Assembly: GCF_013181195.1 (NCBI RefSeq)
Contig: NZ_SMZP01000009.1
Coordinates: 280,992-344,991, forward strand
Direction of reading: 5' to 3'
DNA from: Caulobacter sp. RHG1
GTDB taxonomy: Bacteria; Pseudomonadota; Alphaproteobacteria; Caulobacterales; Caulobacteraceae
Length of the DNA: 64,000 nt
The notes under the pieces were generated by a model. It searched no databases. It had not been told where the DNA came from and was given only the letters and a program-made list of their open reading frames with translations. Positions 1 to 8,665 of the stretch are shown piece after piece. Within the stretch, counting starts at the first letter, position 1. Every line of letters begins with the position of its first letter. The translations under genes were made by a program, and so were the position numbers.

Positions 1-1033
1 TCTGCATGTGACCCTTGATCCAGCGGGCTCGCTGCGGGAGCCATTGGCCCCAGGTGGTCGGCGCGGTCTCCCAGGTCGGACGCGCGATCACCCCGAGGCG
101 GTAACCGGCGGCGGCCAGCCGGAAACCGACATCGGCGTCTTCCGTGACGTTGAAGGCGTCCCAGGCCCCGACCTCGCGCAGCGGCGCGGCCTTGAAGTGG
201 TTGCTGGTGCCGCCCAGCGGGAAGGCCAGCCCCCAGCGGGCCAGGGCTGGCAGCAGCACCTCGAAGTGGGCCGCATATTCCAGCCGAAACTGCGAGGGCA
301 GAAACAGCGAAAGGCCGGGATCCTCGATCCGCAGCGGCGCCTGCAGGCAGGCCAGGCGTGGGTCCGAGGCGGCGAACCGCGCGGCGGCTTCGCGAAGCTG
401 GCCGGGATCGGGCATGTCCTCGGCGTCATAGATGACGACCACCTCGCCCTTGGCGTGGTCGAGCGCGTAGTTGCAGGCGCGCGGCTTGGTCTTTGGGACG
501 CCCGGCGGCGCGACAAGCACCGAGACGAAGCTGGGCAGGTCGAGGGATCGGGCGGCGGCCTGGGTGGTCTCGTCGTCGGCTTCCAGCACGATCAGGACCT
601 GCAGGCGCTCGCGAGGATAGTCGATGGCCTCCAGGCTTTGAACCAGTTCGGCCAGGACTTCGGCCTCGCGATAGAGCGGGGTGATGATGGTGTAGGTTGG
701 CAGGTCCTGGTCAGCCAGCGGCGGGGCCCGGGCCGAGGGCAGGGGCGTGCAGGCGGCCGCGAGACGGGTCAGGCCGCCCAGCAGGAACACGGCGAAGAAC
801 AGGTGATGCGCCGCGGCCAGGGCGCTGTCGGGGTCGAGAGCCACCCCGGTCGCCGCCAGCAGGCCCGCCAGGGCCACCGCGACCGCTTGAGCGGGCGACA
901 GGCTCTGGTGGGCGCCGTCGCGGCCCCCAACCTCCAAGGCGGTCGAAACGCGTTCCGCAGGCGCCCGCTCTACAGGCGCAAAGCCGCCGCTCGCCGGCGC
1001 TAGCGCCGGTTCCAGTCCTTCCTTCCGCGTCAT
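1..1033 (-). CDS. Glycosyltransferase family 2, C-terminus cut by window edge
   Basis: The frame is open from an ATG at 1033 to the left edge (344 codons), so the C-terminal part lies outside the window. Residues 1-45 are low complexity, followed by hydrophobic stretches around 46-90. The GT-A domain begins near residue 110 (TYTIITPLYREAE). The donor-binding acidic motif YDAEDMPDP lies near residue 205, LGGTSNHFK and NVTEDADVGFRL follow, and the processive-enzyme motif QRARW is near 335. These are the features of membrane glycosyltransferases of the cellulose-synthase/N-acetylglucosaminyltransferase type, which polymerise or transfer sugars at the inner membrane. The substrate cannot be told from the sequence. 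It is transcribed divergently from the TetR gene. Confidence 0.88.
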   Translation of the reverse strand, partial: MTRKEGLEPALAPASGGFAPVERAPAERVSTALEVGGRDGAHQSLSPAQAVAVALAGLLAATGVALDPDSALAAAHHLFFAVFLLGGLTRLAAACTPLPSARAPPLADQDLPTYTIITPLYREAEVLAELVQSLEAIDYPRERLQVLIVLEADDETTQAAARSLDLPSFVSVLVAPPGVPKTKPRACNYALDHAKGEVVVIYDAEDMPDPGQLREAAARFAASDPRLACLQAPLRIEDPGLSLFLPSQFRLEYAAHFEVLLPALARWGLAFPLGGTSNHFKAAPLREVGAWDAFNVTEDADVGFRLAAAGYRLGVIARPTWETAPTTWGQWLPQRARWIKGHMQ

Positions 1034-1201
1034 GGATTGCTCCCGATGCCGCCGTCGCCCCAACGCGAGGTATATCGGAATCGCAACCTTGAGCTGTCAA
1101 ATGGAAAAACACGCGTCTCGCGCTTCGTCGCCGCGGAAACCCGTCACGGGCGCACGTTCTTGCAGCGGCTGGGTGATTCCCGTTTAGTGTCAGGCGGGGA
1201 A

Positions 1202-1858
1202 ATGAGAGGGGAAGCCAATTCCGTGTCCGTCGTTTTGAAGAAGCCTCACAAGTCCGCACGGAAGCCCAAGGGTGACGGGCACATGCGCAGAGGCGAGATC
1301 CTGGCGGCGGCCGAGAAGATCTTCATCGCCGAGGGCTATGCCGGCGCGACTATCCGCAAGATCGCCGACGCCGTTGGCGTGTCGTCGACCGCGCTCTACA
1401 TGCACTTCCGCGACAAGGACCAGATCCTGATGGAGATCAGCAACGACGCCATCGAGCGTCTGCTGGCTCTGAACACCGAAATCGCCGCGCAGCCGGTCGA
1501 TCCGGTGGCGGGCGTGCGTCTGATGCTCGAGGCGTACATGACGTTCGCGCTCGAGAACCCCAACACCTATCAGCTGGTGTTCTGCAGCACCGGCGACCAC
1601 ATCTCGCAGGACAAGATCGCCGACACCCTGGCGCTGGGCGACCGCTGCTTCGAGAAGTTCAGCGAACCCGTGCATGCGATCGCCGCCCAGGGCCGCCTGC
1701 GCTCGGGCACGGCCCATGCGGCCGCCGAAGTGCTGTGGAGCGGTTGCCATGGTCTGGTGTCGCTGTTGATCACCAAGCCTTCGCGCGGCTGGTCCGATCC
1801 GGATGAGCTGATGAAGGTGATGCTGGACGGCCTGCTGTACGGCCTGGTCACGGACTGA
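1202..1858 (+). CDS. TetR/AcrR family transcriptional regulator
   Basis: 218 residues. An N-terminal helix-turn-helix (about residues 30-75: GEILAAAEKIFIAEGYAGATIRKIA, then VSSTALYMHFRDK) is the classic TetR DNA-binding domain. A helical ligand-binding domain with a WSGCHGLVSLL stretch near residue 180 follows. The ATG at 1202 is chosen because GGCGGGGA lies just upstream; an in-frame ATG at 1037 would run through the divergent promoter region. The stop is 4 nt before the binding-protein gene, so it is probably the first gene of the ABC-importer operon and may control it. The ligand is unknown. Confidence 0.85.
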   Translation: MRGEANSVSVVLKKPHKSARKPKGDGHMRRGEILAAAEKIFIAEGYAGATIRKIADAVGVSSTALYMHFRDKDQILMEISNDAIERLLALNTEIAAQPVDPVAGVRLMLEAYMTFALENPNTYQLVFCSTGDHISQDKIADTLALGDRCFEKFSEPVHAIAAQGRLRSGTAHAAAEVLWSGCHGLVSLLITKPSRGWSDPDELMKVMLDGLLYGLVTD

Positions 1859-1862
1859 TTTC

Positions 1863-2669
1863 ATGAATGCCGCCAAGGCCTTGTGCGCCGTTCTGGCGGC
1901 GGTGGCGCTCGTCCCGACGCTTGCGATGGCTGCGCCGCGGGTGATGTCGCTGGACTCCTGCGCCGACCAATATGTGCTGGCCCTGGCGCCGCGCGACAGC
2001 ATCGTCGGCCTGTCGCACCGGGCGGTCTCGCGCGACAGCTATATGCGTGACGTCGCCGGCGGCTTGCCTTTGCGTCGGGCGACGTTCGAGAGCCTCGTGG
2101 CGGCCAAGCCCGACGTCGTGGTGCGCCTGTGGGGCGGCGATGCACGGCTCTCCAAGGCGCTTGACCGCAAGGGCGTGGCCACGGTCGCGCTGGACGACGT
2201 GGCCGATTTCGACGGCGTACGGGGCAACATCCGCAAGGCGGCCGCCGCTCTCGACCGCCGGCCGCAGGGCGAGGCCCTGATCGCGCGCATGGACGCCAAG
2301 CTGGCCAAGGCCGCAGGGGCGGGGCAGGGGCGCGAGGCGCTGTATCTGACGCCGGGCGGCTATACGGCCGGCTCCGGGACCCTGATCGACGCCATGCTCA
2401 AGGCGGCCGGCTACGTCAATGCCTCCAAGGATCCGTACTTCGCGCCGGTGTCGCTGGAGCGGATGGTCATGACCCCGCCATCGGCGGTGGTGCTGGGCCT
2501 GTTCGACCTGGTTCGCGCTGGCGGCGACCGCTGGGGTCCCGGTCGTCATGCCGCGCTGCAGAAGGCGGTTAAGACCCGCACCGTCGCCTCGCTGCCGGCC
2601 TCGGTGGTCGGTTGCGCCGGCTGGTTCGCTGCGGACGGATCCGAAGCTTTGGCGAAGGCCGCGCGATGA
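1863..2669 (+). CDS. ABC transporter periplasmic binding protein, BtuF/FecB type
   Basis: 268 residues with a signal peptide cleaved after about residue 23 (TLAMA/AP). The mature protein opens with VMSLDSCADQYVLAL and VGLSHRA, and has the DVVVRLWGG segment typical of the TroA-like helical-backbone fold used for cobalamin, heme and ferric siderophores. It delivers the ligand to the permease encoded next; the stop codon overlaps the permease start (ATGA). No TonB receptor or cobalamin riboswitch is visible nearby, so the substrate (B12 or an iron chelate) remains open. Confidence 0.85.
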   Translation: MNAAKALCAVLAAVALVPTLAMAAPRVMSLDSCADQYVLALAPRDSIVGLSHRAVSRDSYMRDVAGGLPLRRATFESLVAAKPDVVVRLWGGDARLSKALDRKGVATVALDDVADFDGVRGNIRKAAAALDRRPQGEALIARMDAKLAKAAGAGQGREALYLTPGGYTAGSGTLIDAMLKAAGYVNASKDPYFAPVSLERMVMTPPSAVVLGLFDLVRAGGDRWGPGRHAALQKAVKTRTVASLPASVVGCAGWFAADGSEALAKAAR

Positions 2670-3652
2670 GCCTTGTTCGTCTTTGCTTGCTGATGGTGCT
2701 GGTCCTGGTGGGGGCGACGGTCCTGGCCGTTGTCCTGGGCGAGACGCCGCTGTCGATGGCGCAATATGCGCGGGCGGTGGGGCAGCCGGCCTCGCCGCCG
2801 GGCGAGGTGCTGTGGACGATCCGCGCGCCCCGCGTCGCCGTCGCCGCCCTGGTCGGCGCGGCCTTGGGCCTGGCGGGGGCGACGATGCAGGGCTTGCTGC
2901 GCAATCCCCTGGCCGATCCTGGCGTGCTGGGCGTTTCGGCGGTTTCCGGGCTGGGCGCGGCCTTGGCCATTTCCGGGGGGCTCGCCGTCGCACCCGGGGC
3001 CATCGAGTTGTCGGCCCTCGTCGGCGCTCTGGTCGCCGGCGCGGTGGTCGTGGCGATCGCCGCGCGGTTCCGCGAGCCCGAGGCGCTGATCCTGTTCGGC
3101 GTGGCCCTGTCGGCGTTCGGCGGGGCGCTGACGGCATTGGTGTTCAACCTCTCGCCCTCGCCGGTGGCGACGGCCGAGATCATGGCCTGGCTGATGGGCT
3201 CGGTGCAGAATCGCGACTGGACCGATGCGGCGTGGGCGGTGGTCCCGATGGCGCTCGGCGCGGCCTTGTGCCTGCGAGCCGGACAGGGCTTGCGCATGCT
3301 GACCCTGGGCGAGGAGGCGGCGCGGATGTCGGCCCTGCCGATGGCGCGTCTTCGGCTCTACGCCGTGGCGGGCGCGGCCCTGCTGACCGGGGCGGCGGTG
3401 GCCGCGGCGGGCGTGATCGGCTTTGTCGGCCTGGCCGCGCCGCATCTGGTGCGCGCGCTCGTCCGCGACGACCCCAAGCGCATCCTCTGGCCCTCGGCCC
3501 TGGCCGGCGCGCTGCTGCTGGTGCTGGCCGATCTGGCGGCCCGGCTGATCCCAACGGAGCAGGAACTGAAGCTGGGCGTGGTTACGGCGCTGTTCGGCGC
3601 GCCGGCCTTCGCCCTGCTGGCCTGGCGGGCGTCACGGAGCTGGCGGTCATGA
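2666..3652 (+). CDS. FecCD-family ABC importer permease
   Basis: 328 residues, very hydrophobic, with about nine or ten membrane segments. Family landmarks are LWTIRAPRVAVAALVGAALG near residue 50, ATMQGLLRNPLADPGVLGVS and, near the C-terminus, the coupling region GFVGLAAPHLVRALV. It forms the inner-membrane channel of a type II (BtuCD-like) importer. The ATG at 2666 overlaps the preceding stop, and its own stop overlaps the start of the ATPase gene (ATGA), which implies translational coupling of all three subunits. Length is normal for the family. Confidence 0.92.
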   Translation: MSLVRLCLLMVLVLVGATVLAVVLGETPLSMAQYARAVGQPASPPGEVLWTIRAPRVAVAALVGAALGLAGATMQGLLRNPLADPGVLGVSAVSGLGAALAISGGLAVAPGAIELSALVGALVAGAVVVAIAARFREPEALILFGVALSAFGGALTALVFNLSPSPVATAEIMAWLMGSVQNRDWTDAAWAVVPMALGAALCLRAGQGLRMLTLGEEAARMSALPMARLRLYAVAGAALLTGAAVAAAGVIGFVGLAAPHLVRALVRDDPKRILWPSALAGALLLVLADLAARLIPTEQELKLGVVTALFGAPAFALLAWRASRSWRS

Positions 3653-4401
3653 GTGCCCTGTGGAGCCTGCACGGCCTGACCGCGCGACAGGGCCGCAAGA
3701 CGGTGCTGGACGGCGCGAGCCTGTCGGTTTCCGCCGGCGAAGTGGTCGGCGTCGTCGGCCCCAACGGCGCGGGCAAGACCAGCCTGCTGCGCGCGGGGCT
3801 GGGTCTGCTGGCGGCGGAGGGCGAGGCGCGGCTGTCGGATCGTCCCGTCGCCCAACTGAAGCCGCCCGAGCGCGCCCGGCTGGTCGGCTATCTGCCTCAG
3901 GACCGCCGTGCGGCCTGGAACCTGCCGGCCCGCATGGTCGCCGCTTTGGGCGCGAGCGACTTGGCCGATGACGCCGCCGACGCCCTGGCGCTGGAGATGC
4001 TGACGCGCGTCGGCGCTCGCGATCTGGCGGACCGTGGGGTCCTGGACATGTCGGGCGGCGAGCGGGCGCGGGTGCTGTTGGCGCGCCTGCTGGCCACCCG
4101 TGCGCCGCTGCTGGTCGCCGACGAGCCGGTGGCGGGCCTGGATCCCGACGCCCAGTTGCTGACCCTCGACCTTCTGCGCGCCGAAGCGGCTCGGGGCGCG
4201 GGTGTGGTGGTGACCTTGCACGACCTGGGCCTGGCGGCGCGGTCGTGCGACCGGATCGTGGTGGTGGACGCAGGGCGGATCGTGGCCGACGCCGCGCCGC
4301 AGGAGGCGCTCTCGCCGGCCGTCCTGCGCGCCGTCTTCAAGCTGGACGGCGCGCTGATCGAGACCGAAGCCGGGCCGGTGCTTGCGGCCCGCAGGATCTA
4401 A
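3649..4401 (+). CDS. ABC importer ATPase, FecE/BtuD type
   Basis: 250 residues. Walker A is GPNGAGKTS near residue 38, the Q-loop is GYLPQDRR near 95, the signature is MSGGERAR near 139, Walker B is LLVADEP near 159 and the H-loop is VTLHDLG near 190. It powers the permease encoded upstream. ATG 3649 overlaps the permease stop by 4 nt. The stop overlaps that of the convergent transglycosylase gene, so no space is left for a dedicated terminator between them. Confidence 0.92.
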   Translation: MSALWSLHGLTARQGRKTVLDGASLSVSAGEVVGVVGPNGAGKTSLLRAGLGLLAAEGEARLSDRPVAQLKPPERARLVGYLPQDRRAAWNLPARMVAALGASDLADDAADALALEMLTRVGARDLADRGVLDMSGGERARVLLARLLATRAPLLVADEPVAGLDPDAQLLTLDLLRAEAARGAGVVVTLHDLGLAARSCDRIVVVDAGRIVADAAPQEALSPAVLRAVFKLDGALIETEAGPVLAARRI

Positions 4402-6494
4402 GGCTGCGCCGAAATCCCGTCCGCGCTCGCCACCGACGGCGTGTACACATAGCCACCGCGCTTCAGGTCGCTCGACAGCGTCAGCGGCGTCACGCCACCC
4501 GCCAGCCGTGCGCGGTAGACCATGGTCGTCTCAAGTGTCCGCATCACGTAGTTGCGGGTTTCGGAGAACGGGATGCACTCGATGAAGTCCAGCGGGTCGG
4601 TGGCCGCGCCGCGCGGGTCGCCGCACAGGCCCGCCCACTGGGCCGGACGGCCGGGGCCGGCGTTGTAGGCCGCCGCGGCCATGATGTACGAGCCGCTGAA
4701 CGTGCGGACCATGTCGCCCAGATACACCGAGCCCAGGCGCATGTTGTAGGGCGCGTCGCCCAGGCGCTCGACGCTGTGGCTTTCGCCCAGCTTGCGGGCG
4801 ACCAGCGAGGCGGTGGCCGGCATCAGCTGCATCATGCCGCGCGCGCCGACACCTGAGCGGGCGGCGGGGTCGAAGTTACTTTCCTGGCGCGAGATCGAAT
4901 AGACGAAGGCCGTCTCGGCCGCGCCGGGACCGGGCGTGAAGTGGTGGTCCAGCAGCGGATAGCCGCGCTCGGTCAGGATCATGCCGCGCTGGGCCGCCGT
5001 GCGAACTGCGCGCATGGCCAGGTCCTGGTCGCCATAGCCGCGCGCCAGGTCGACCAGCAGAGCGCTCTCCTCGGCGTTGGGCAGGGTGTCGTCGATATAC
5101 AGAACCAGGCTGCGGAAGAGATCGCGCTGGCCGATGTCGGCCAGGATCCGGGCGGCCCGGACCTGCTCGCGGCCGTAGAAGCGGGCGCGGTCGGCCTGGG
5201 TGATGACCGGATCGCGCGGCAGGCGCAGTTCCTTCATCCCGGCTTTCTCGGCGGCCAGCTGGCCGTAGAAGGTGGTCGTGTGGCGCGCGCCTTCGGAATA
5301 GAAGGCCTGGGCGGCGATCGGGTCGCCTTGCGCCTCGGCCGCGCGGCCCTGCCAGTAGAGGGCCCGGCCACGGGTGATCGGCGAGGCGCCGACGGCGGCG
5401 ATCTGGGCGAAGTGGGCGGCCGCGGCGTCGGGATCGCGCAGGCGGGTCAGGGCGATCCAGCCGGCATAGAACTCGCTCTCGGCGATGTCGGCGGGGGCGA
5501 TGGCCTGGGTGTTGTTGGCGGCGGCATAGGCGCCGGCGCTGTTGCCGGCCTTCAGTGCGCCGACGATCAGTTGCTTGCGCTCACGCCAGATCGCGCCGGA
5601 GGCCTCCTCGGTCGGCGGGACCGGGAAATTGACCACCATCGGCAGCGCCAGGGTGTCCATGCCCTTGCGGCGCAGATAGGCGGCGCGCTCGAACACGACG
5701 CCCGGCTGGGCCTGAAGATCGGGCGTGAGGCTGTTGTAGAGGTCGTTGGCGTTGCCGGCGTTCTGGCGATAGGCCATCCGCACGCGTGCGGCGGCCTGGC
5801 CGGTTTCCGACAGCATCGCGACCATGTCGCGGGCCGCAGGACCTTGCTGGCCGTACAGCAGGATGTCGGCGCGGCGGTTGTAATCGTCGGGCGTCAGCAT
5901 GCCGCCGAACCGGGCGACCATGCTGCGCTGGGCGTCGGCCTCGAACACCTTGTCGCGGAAGGTGTTGCGGATCAGATTCGTGGCGTCCTTGGCTCGGCCG
6001 GTGGCCTGCCAGGCGCTGGCCAGGGCCATGGCGCCTTCGGCCGTTGAGGGCGGGGCGCCGCCGAACCAGGCGATGATGCGGGCCGGATCCAGGCCCGAGG
6101 TCGACAGGGACTTCTCGGCCGCTGAGTCACGACGTCCGCTGCGCGGCCAGCCGGCCAGGTCGCGGCGAGCGGCGTCCAGCTCGAAGAAGCTCATGGCCTC
6201 GGCGTTGCTGTCGACCATCTGCCACTGGGCGATCTTCTTGGCGATCGGATCCTGTAGGCTGCCCATCGCCATGCGGGCGCCCGAGACGTCGCCGCGCTTG
6301 GCGGCCGCGAGCGCGCTCTGGAGATTGGCCGAGTCGGTGTCCGACAGGGTTTGCGGCGCGGCCGTCGGCGGCGTGGTGATCAGGCTCGAGGCGCCGGGCG
6401 TTGCGTAACCCGACGTCGTCTGGGCGTCCGCCGCCCCGACCACGGCCGCGATACAGGCTCCCCCGAGCAGAATCCGACGCACCACAGAAGCCAA
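4398..6494 (-). CDS. Soluble lytic murein transglycosylase
   Basis: 698 residues: a signal peptide ending near residue 24 (GAADA/Q), a long alpha-helical superhelical region, and a C-terminal SLT domain from about residue 530. The SLT domain carries the catalytic glutamate in ISRQESNF (about 538), then GVGARGMMQLMP and AAAAYNAGPG. The enzyme cleaves peptidoglycan with formation of 1,6-anhydromuramic acid in the periplasm. It resembles the Slt70 architecture. It faces the ABC operon convergently and dapA divergently across about 245 nt. Confidence 0.93.
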   Translation of the reverse strand: MASVVRRILLGGACIAAVVGAADAQTTSGYATPGASSLITTPPTAAPQTLSDTDSANLQSALAAAKRGDVSGARMAMGSLQDPIAKKIAQWQMVDSNAEAMSFFELDAARRDLAGWPRSGRRDSAAEKSLSTSGLDPARIIAWFGGAPPSTAEGAMALASAWQATGRAKDATNLIRNTFRDKVFEADAQRSMVARFGGMLTPDDYNRRADILLYGQQGPAARDMVAMLSETGQAAARVRMAYRQNAGNANDLYNSLTPDLQAQPGVVFERAAYLRRKGMDTLALPMVVNFPVPPTEEASGAIWRERKQLIVGALKAGNSAGAYAAANNTQAIAPADIAESEFYAGWIALTRLRDPDAAAAHFAQIAAVGASPITRGRALYWQGRAAEAQGDPIAAQAFYSEGARHTTTFYGQLAAEKAGMKELRLPRDPVITQADRARFYGREQVRAARILADIGQRDLFRSLVLYIDDTLPNAEESALLVDLARGYGDQDLAMRAVRTAAQRGMILTERGYPLLDHHFTPGPGAAETAFVYSISRQESNFDPAARSGVGARGMMQLMPATASLVARKLGESHSVERLGDAPYNMRLGSVYLGDMVRTFSGSYIMAAAAYNAGPGRPAQWAGLCGDPRGAATDPLDFIECIPFSETRNYVMRTLETTMVYRARLAGGVTPLTLSSDLKRGGYVYTPSVASADGISAQP

Positions 6495-6739
6495 AGCACT
6501 CTCCTCAAAGGCCCGATCCGAGCCTTCTACCTGAAACTAGGGTCAGCCCCTATGCGACGATTCAGGCCCTAATAGGTTTTAAAGTCTGGTTGGCGGGCTT
6601 GACCGGAAAGCCTTCCCCCATCAAATCCGCCTTTGCCTTGTCAGACCCGGTTGCGGGACCACAGGGCGCGGACATATTGTCCGCCCCCATCCTCAAGCCG
6701 CAACACATGCGGCGCCATTCTCACGGCAATTTGCAAGTC

Positions 6740-7624
6740 ATGGTCCAGTCTCACTTCAAGGGCGTCATTCCGGCCCTCGTCACGCCGTTCCGGGACGGTG
6801 AGGTGGACGAAAAAGCCTTCGTGGCCCTGGTCGAGCGCCAGATCGCCGGCGGCGTCCACGGCCTGGTGCCGGTGGGCACGACGGGCGAGACCTCGACCCT
6901 GTCGCATGACGAGCACAAGCGCGTCGTCGAGCTGTGCGTGAAGACCGCCGCCGGCCGCGTGCCCGTGATCGCCGGCGCAGGCAGCAACTCGACCGACGAA
7001 GCCATCGAACTGGCCCAGCACGCCAAGGCCGTCGGCGCCGACGCCGCCCTGGTCGTGACCCCGTACTACAACCGCCCCAGCCAAGAGGGCATGTATCAGC
7101 ACTACAAGGCGATCAACGACGCCGTGGAGCTGCCGATCTTCGTCTACAACGTGCCGGGCCGCTCGGGCGTCGACATCAGCAACGAGACCCTGGCGCGGCT
7201 GTCCAAGCTGCCCAACATCGTCGGCATCAAGGACGCCACGGGCGACCTGACGCGCATCAGCATACAGCGCCTGCTGTGCGGTCCGGACTGGATCCTGCTG
7301 TCGGGCGACGATCCCACGGCCCTGGGCTACATGGCCCACGGCGGCCACGGCGTGATCTCGGTGACCTCGAATGTCGCCCCGGACGCCTGCGCGGCCTTCA
7401 TGAACGCCTGCATGCAGGGCGCCTGGGAAACCGGCCTCTACTGGCAGGACCGCCTTGTGCGCCTGCACAAGGCTTTGTTCCTGGACAGCTCGCCCGGGCC
7501 GACCAAGTTCGCCATGGCCCATCTGGGCCTGTGCAGCGAAGACGTGCGCCTGCCGATCACCGCGTGCGGCGAGGCCGTGCGTCCGACGATCATCGAGGCG
7601 ATGCGCGAGGCCGGTCTCCAGTAA
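6740..7624 (+). CDS. dapA: 4-hydroxy-tetrahydrodipicolinate synthase
   Basis: 294 residues from ATG 6740, matching the family length. It condenses pyruvate with aspartate semialdehyde in lysine and diaminopimelate biosynthesis. GTTGET (about 47-52) lies in the active site, Tyr136 in VYNVPGR and the Schiff-base Lys164 in GIKDATG are present. The frame is open much further upstream, but only the segment from 6740 aligns with the family; an ATG at 6707 is possible. Its stop overlaps the smpB start (TAATG), implying coupled translation. Confidence 0.95.
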   Translation: MVQSHFKGVIPALVTPFRDGEVDEKAFVALVERQIAGGVHGLVPVGTTGETSTLSHDEHKRVVELCVKTAAGRVPVIAGAGSNSTDEAIELAQHAKAVGADAALVVTPYYNRPSQEGMYQHYKAINDAVELPIFVYNVPGRSGVDISNETLARLSKLPNIVGIKDATGDLTRISIQRLLCGPDWILLSGDDPTALGYMAHGGHGVISVTSNVAPDACAAFMNACMQGAWETGLYWQDRLVRLHKALFLDSSPGPTKFAMAHLGLCSEDVRLPITACGEAVRPTIIEAMREAGLQ

Positions 7625-8082
7625 TGACCAAGCCGATCGCGGAGAACCGGCGCGCCCGGTACGACTACTTCATCGAAGAGGTCTTCGAGGCCGGCATCAT
7701 GCTGACCGGCACCGAGGTCAAGTCGCTGCGCGTCGGCCGGGCCAACATCGCTGAATCCTACGCCTCGGTCGAAGGGCGTGAGATCAAGCTGATCAACGCC
7801 GACATCCCGCCCTATGGCCACGCCAACCGCTTCAACCACGAGCCGCGCCGGCATCGTAAGCTGCTGCTGCACCGCAAGCAGATCGACAAGCTGATCGGCG
7901 CGGTGCAGCGCGACGGCCGGACGATGATCCCGCTCAAGCTCTATTGGAACGAGAAGGGCCTGGCCAAGCTGGAGATCGGCCTGGCCAAGGGCAAGAAGAA
8001 CCACGACAAGCGCGAGACCGAAGCCGCCCGCGACTGGCAGCGTGACAAGGCCCGCCTGATGAAGGGCAATCGCGACGACTAA
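7624..8082 (+). CDS. smpB: SsrA-binding protein SmpB
   Basis: 152 residues. SmpB binds tmRNA and delivers it to stalled ribosomes in trans-translation. Conserved features are NRRARYDYFIEE at the N-terminus, LTGTEVKSLR, LINADIPPY, HRKLLLHRKQI and the basic C-terminal tail with KKNHDKRE and RDWQRDKARL. The ATG overlaps the dapA stop. Pairing of dapA with smpB occurs in several alphaproteobacteria as far as I recall. The tmRNA gene itself is not in this window. Confidence 0.96.
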   Translation: MTKPIAENRRARYDYFIEEVFEAGIMLTGTEVKSLRVGRANIAESYASVEGREIKLINADIPPYGHANRFNHEPRRHRKLLLHRKQIDKLIGAVQRDGRTMIPLKLYWNEKGLAKLEIGLAKGKKNHDKRETEAARDWQRDKARLMKGNRDD

Positions 8083-8094
8083 CGGCGGGTGGGC

Positions 8095-8208
8095 CTAGTG
8101 CTGGCCCATCAGCAGGAAGCCGATCGCCAGACCCAGGGCGAACGCGCCGGCGCTGACGTACAGAAAGGTTCGGACCTCGTGACGAAGGGTCGTGGGGGTT
8201 TGCGCCAT
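8095..8208 (-). CDS. Small single-pass membrane protein, 37 residues
   Basis: A short frame begins with ATG at 8208 behind a GGAG sequence about 10 nt upstream on the minus strand. It encodes a polar N-terminus (MAQTPTTLRHEVRTF) and one hydrophobic helix of about 18 residues (LYVSAGAFALGLAIGFLL) ending MGQH. The stop lies 12 nt from the convergent smpB stop. Support is the ribosome-binding site and the clean topology (basic residues before the helix). No function is recognised, and this length could arise by chance. Confidence 0.5.
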   Translation of the reverse strand: MAQTPTTLRHEVRTFLYVSAGAFALGLAIGFLLMGQH

Positions 8209-8328
8209 GGTCAGACTCCGGTTCGGCGGCGCGTGCTACTCGCGTCACGATTCAGTCTTCGCACGGATATTAAACCCTGGCGCGAGCTGAGCATTGTCAA
8301 CGATTGTTAAAGGTGAGGTGTCGGGACC

Positions 8329-8526
8329 TCAGGCCGTGGCGGTTCGCTCGGTCACCTGAGATCGAACGCCGCGCTCGAACAGGTCTCCGCAGATGGCCAG
8401 GGCGGTCTTGTAGGCGCTCTCGACAGTATCGAACTGTCCGGCGGGGCGTCCGCCCTCGATGACGACCCAGCCATCCTGGATCGGCGCGATCTCGATATTC
8501 TGACAGTGCGCGACGCCGGTGGGCAT
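8329..8526 (-). CDS. Small hypothetical protein, 65 residues
   Basis: ATG 8526 is preceded by AGGGAG about 9 nt upstream. The product (starting MPTGVAHCQNIEI) has the pattern DGWVVIEGGRPAGQFDTVESAYKTA, which resembles the small DUF2188-like fold: a short beta hairpin with a tryptophan, then a helix. It lies in a gene-poor stretch between smpB and the DUF2891 gene on the same strand as the latter. The family match is by pattern only and the role is unknown. Confidence 0.5.
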   Translation of the reverse strand: MPTGVAHCQNIEIAPIQDGWVVIEGGRPAGQFDTVESAYKTALAICGDLFERGVRSQVTERTATA

Positions 8527-8665
8527 GACGACGGGCTCCCTGGCTGAGACTCACGTCCGTGGTGTCGGACGCGCGACATCCTTAACGCGAGCTGCTTCGC
8601 GTTCATTGTCAATCAATGTAAACAGTCCCCGGACGATCGCGCGTTGCGACAGATCAACCTGCCGC

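Noticed and set aside
711..1259. 182-residue minus-strand frame across the glycosyltransferase start
   Set aside because: It is out of frame with the clear glycosyltransferase coding sequence, has Arg/Pro/Gly-rich shadow composition and overlaps the TetR start.
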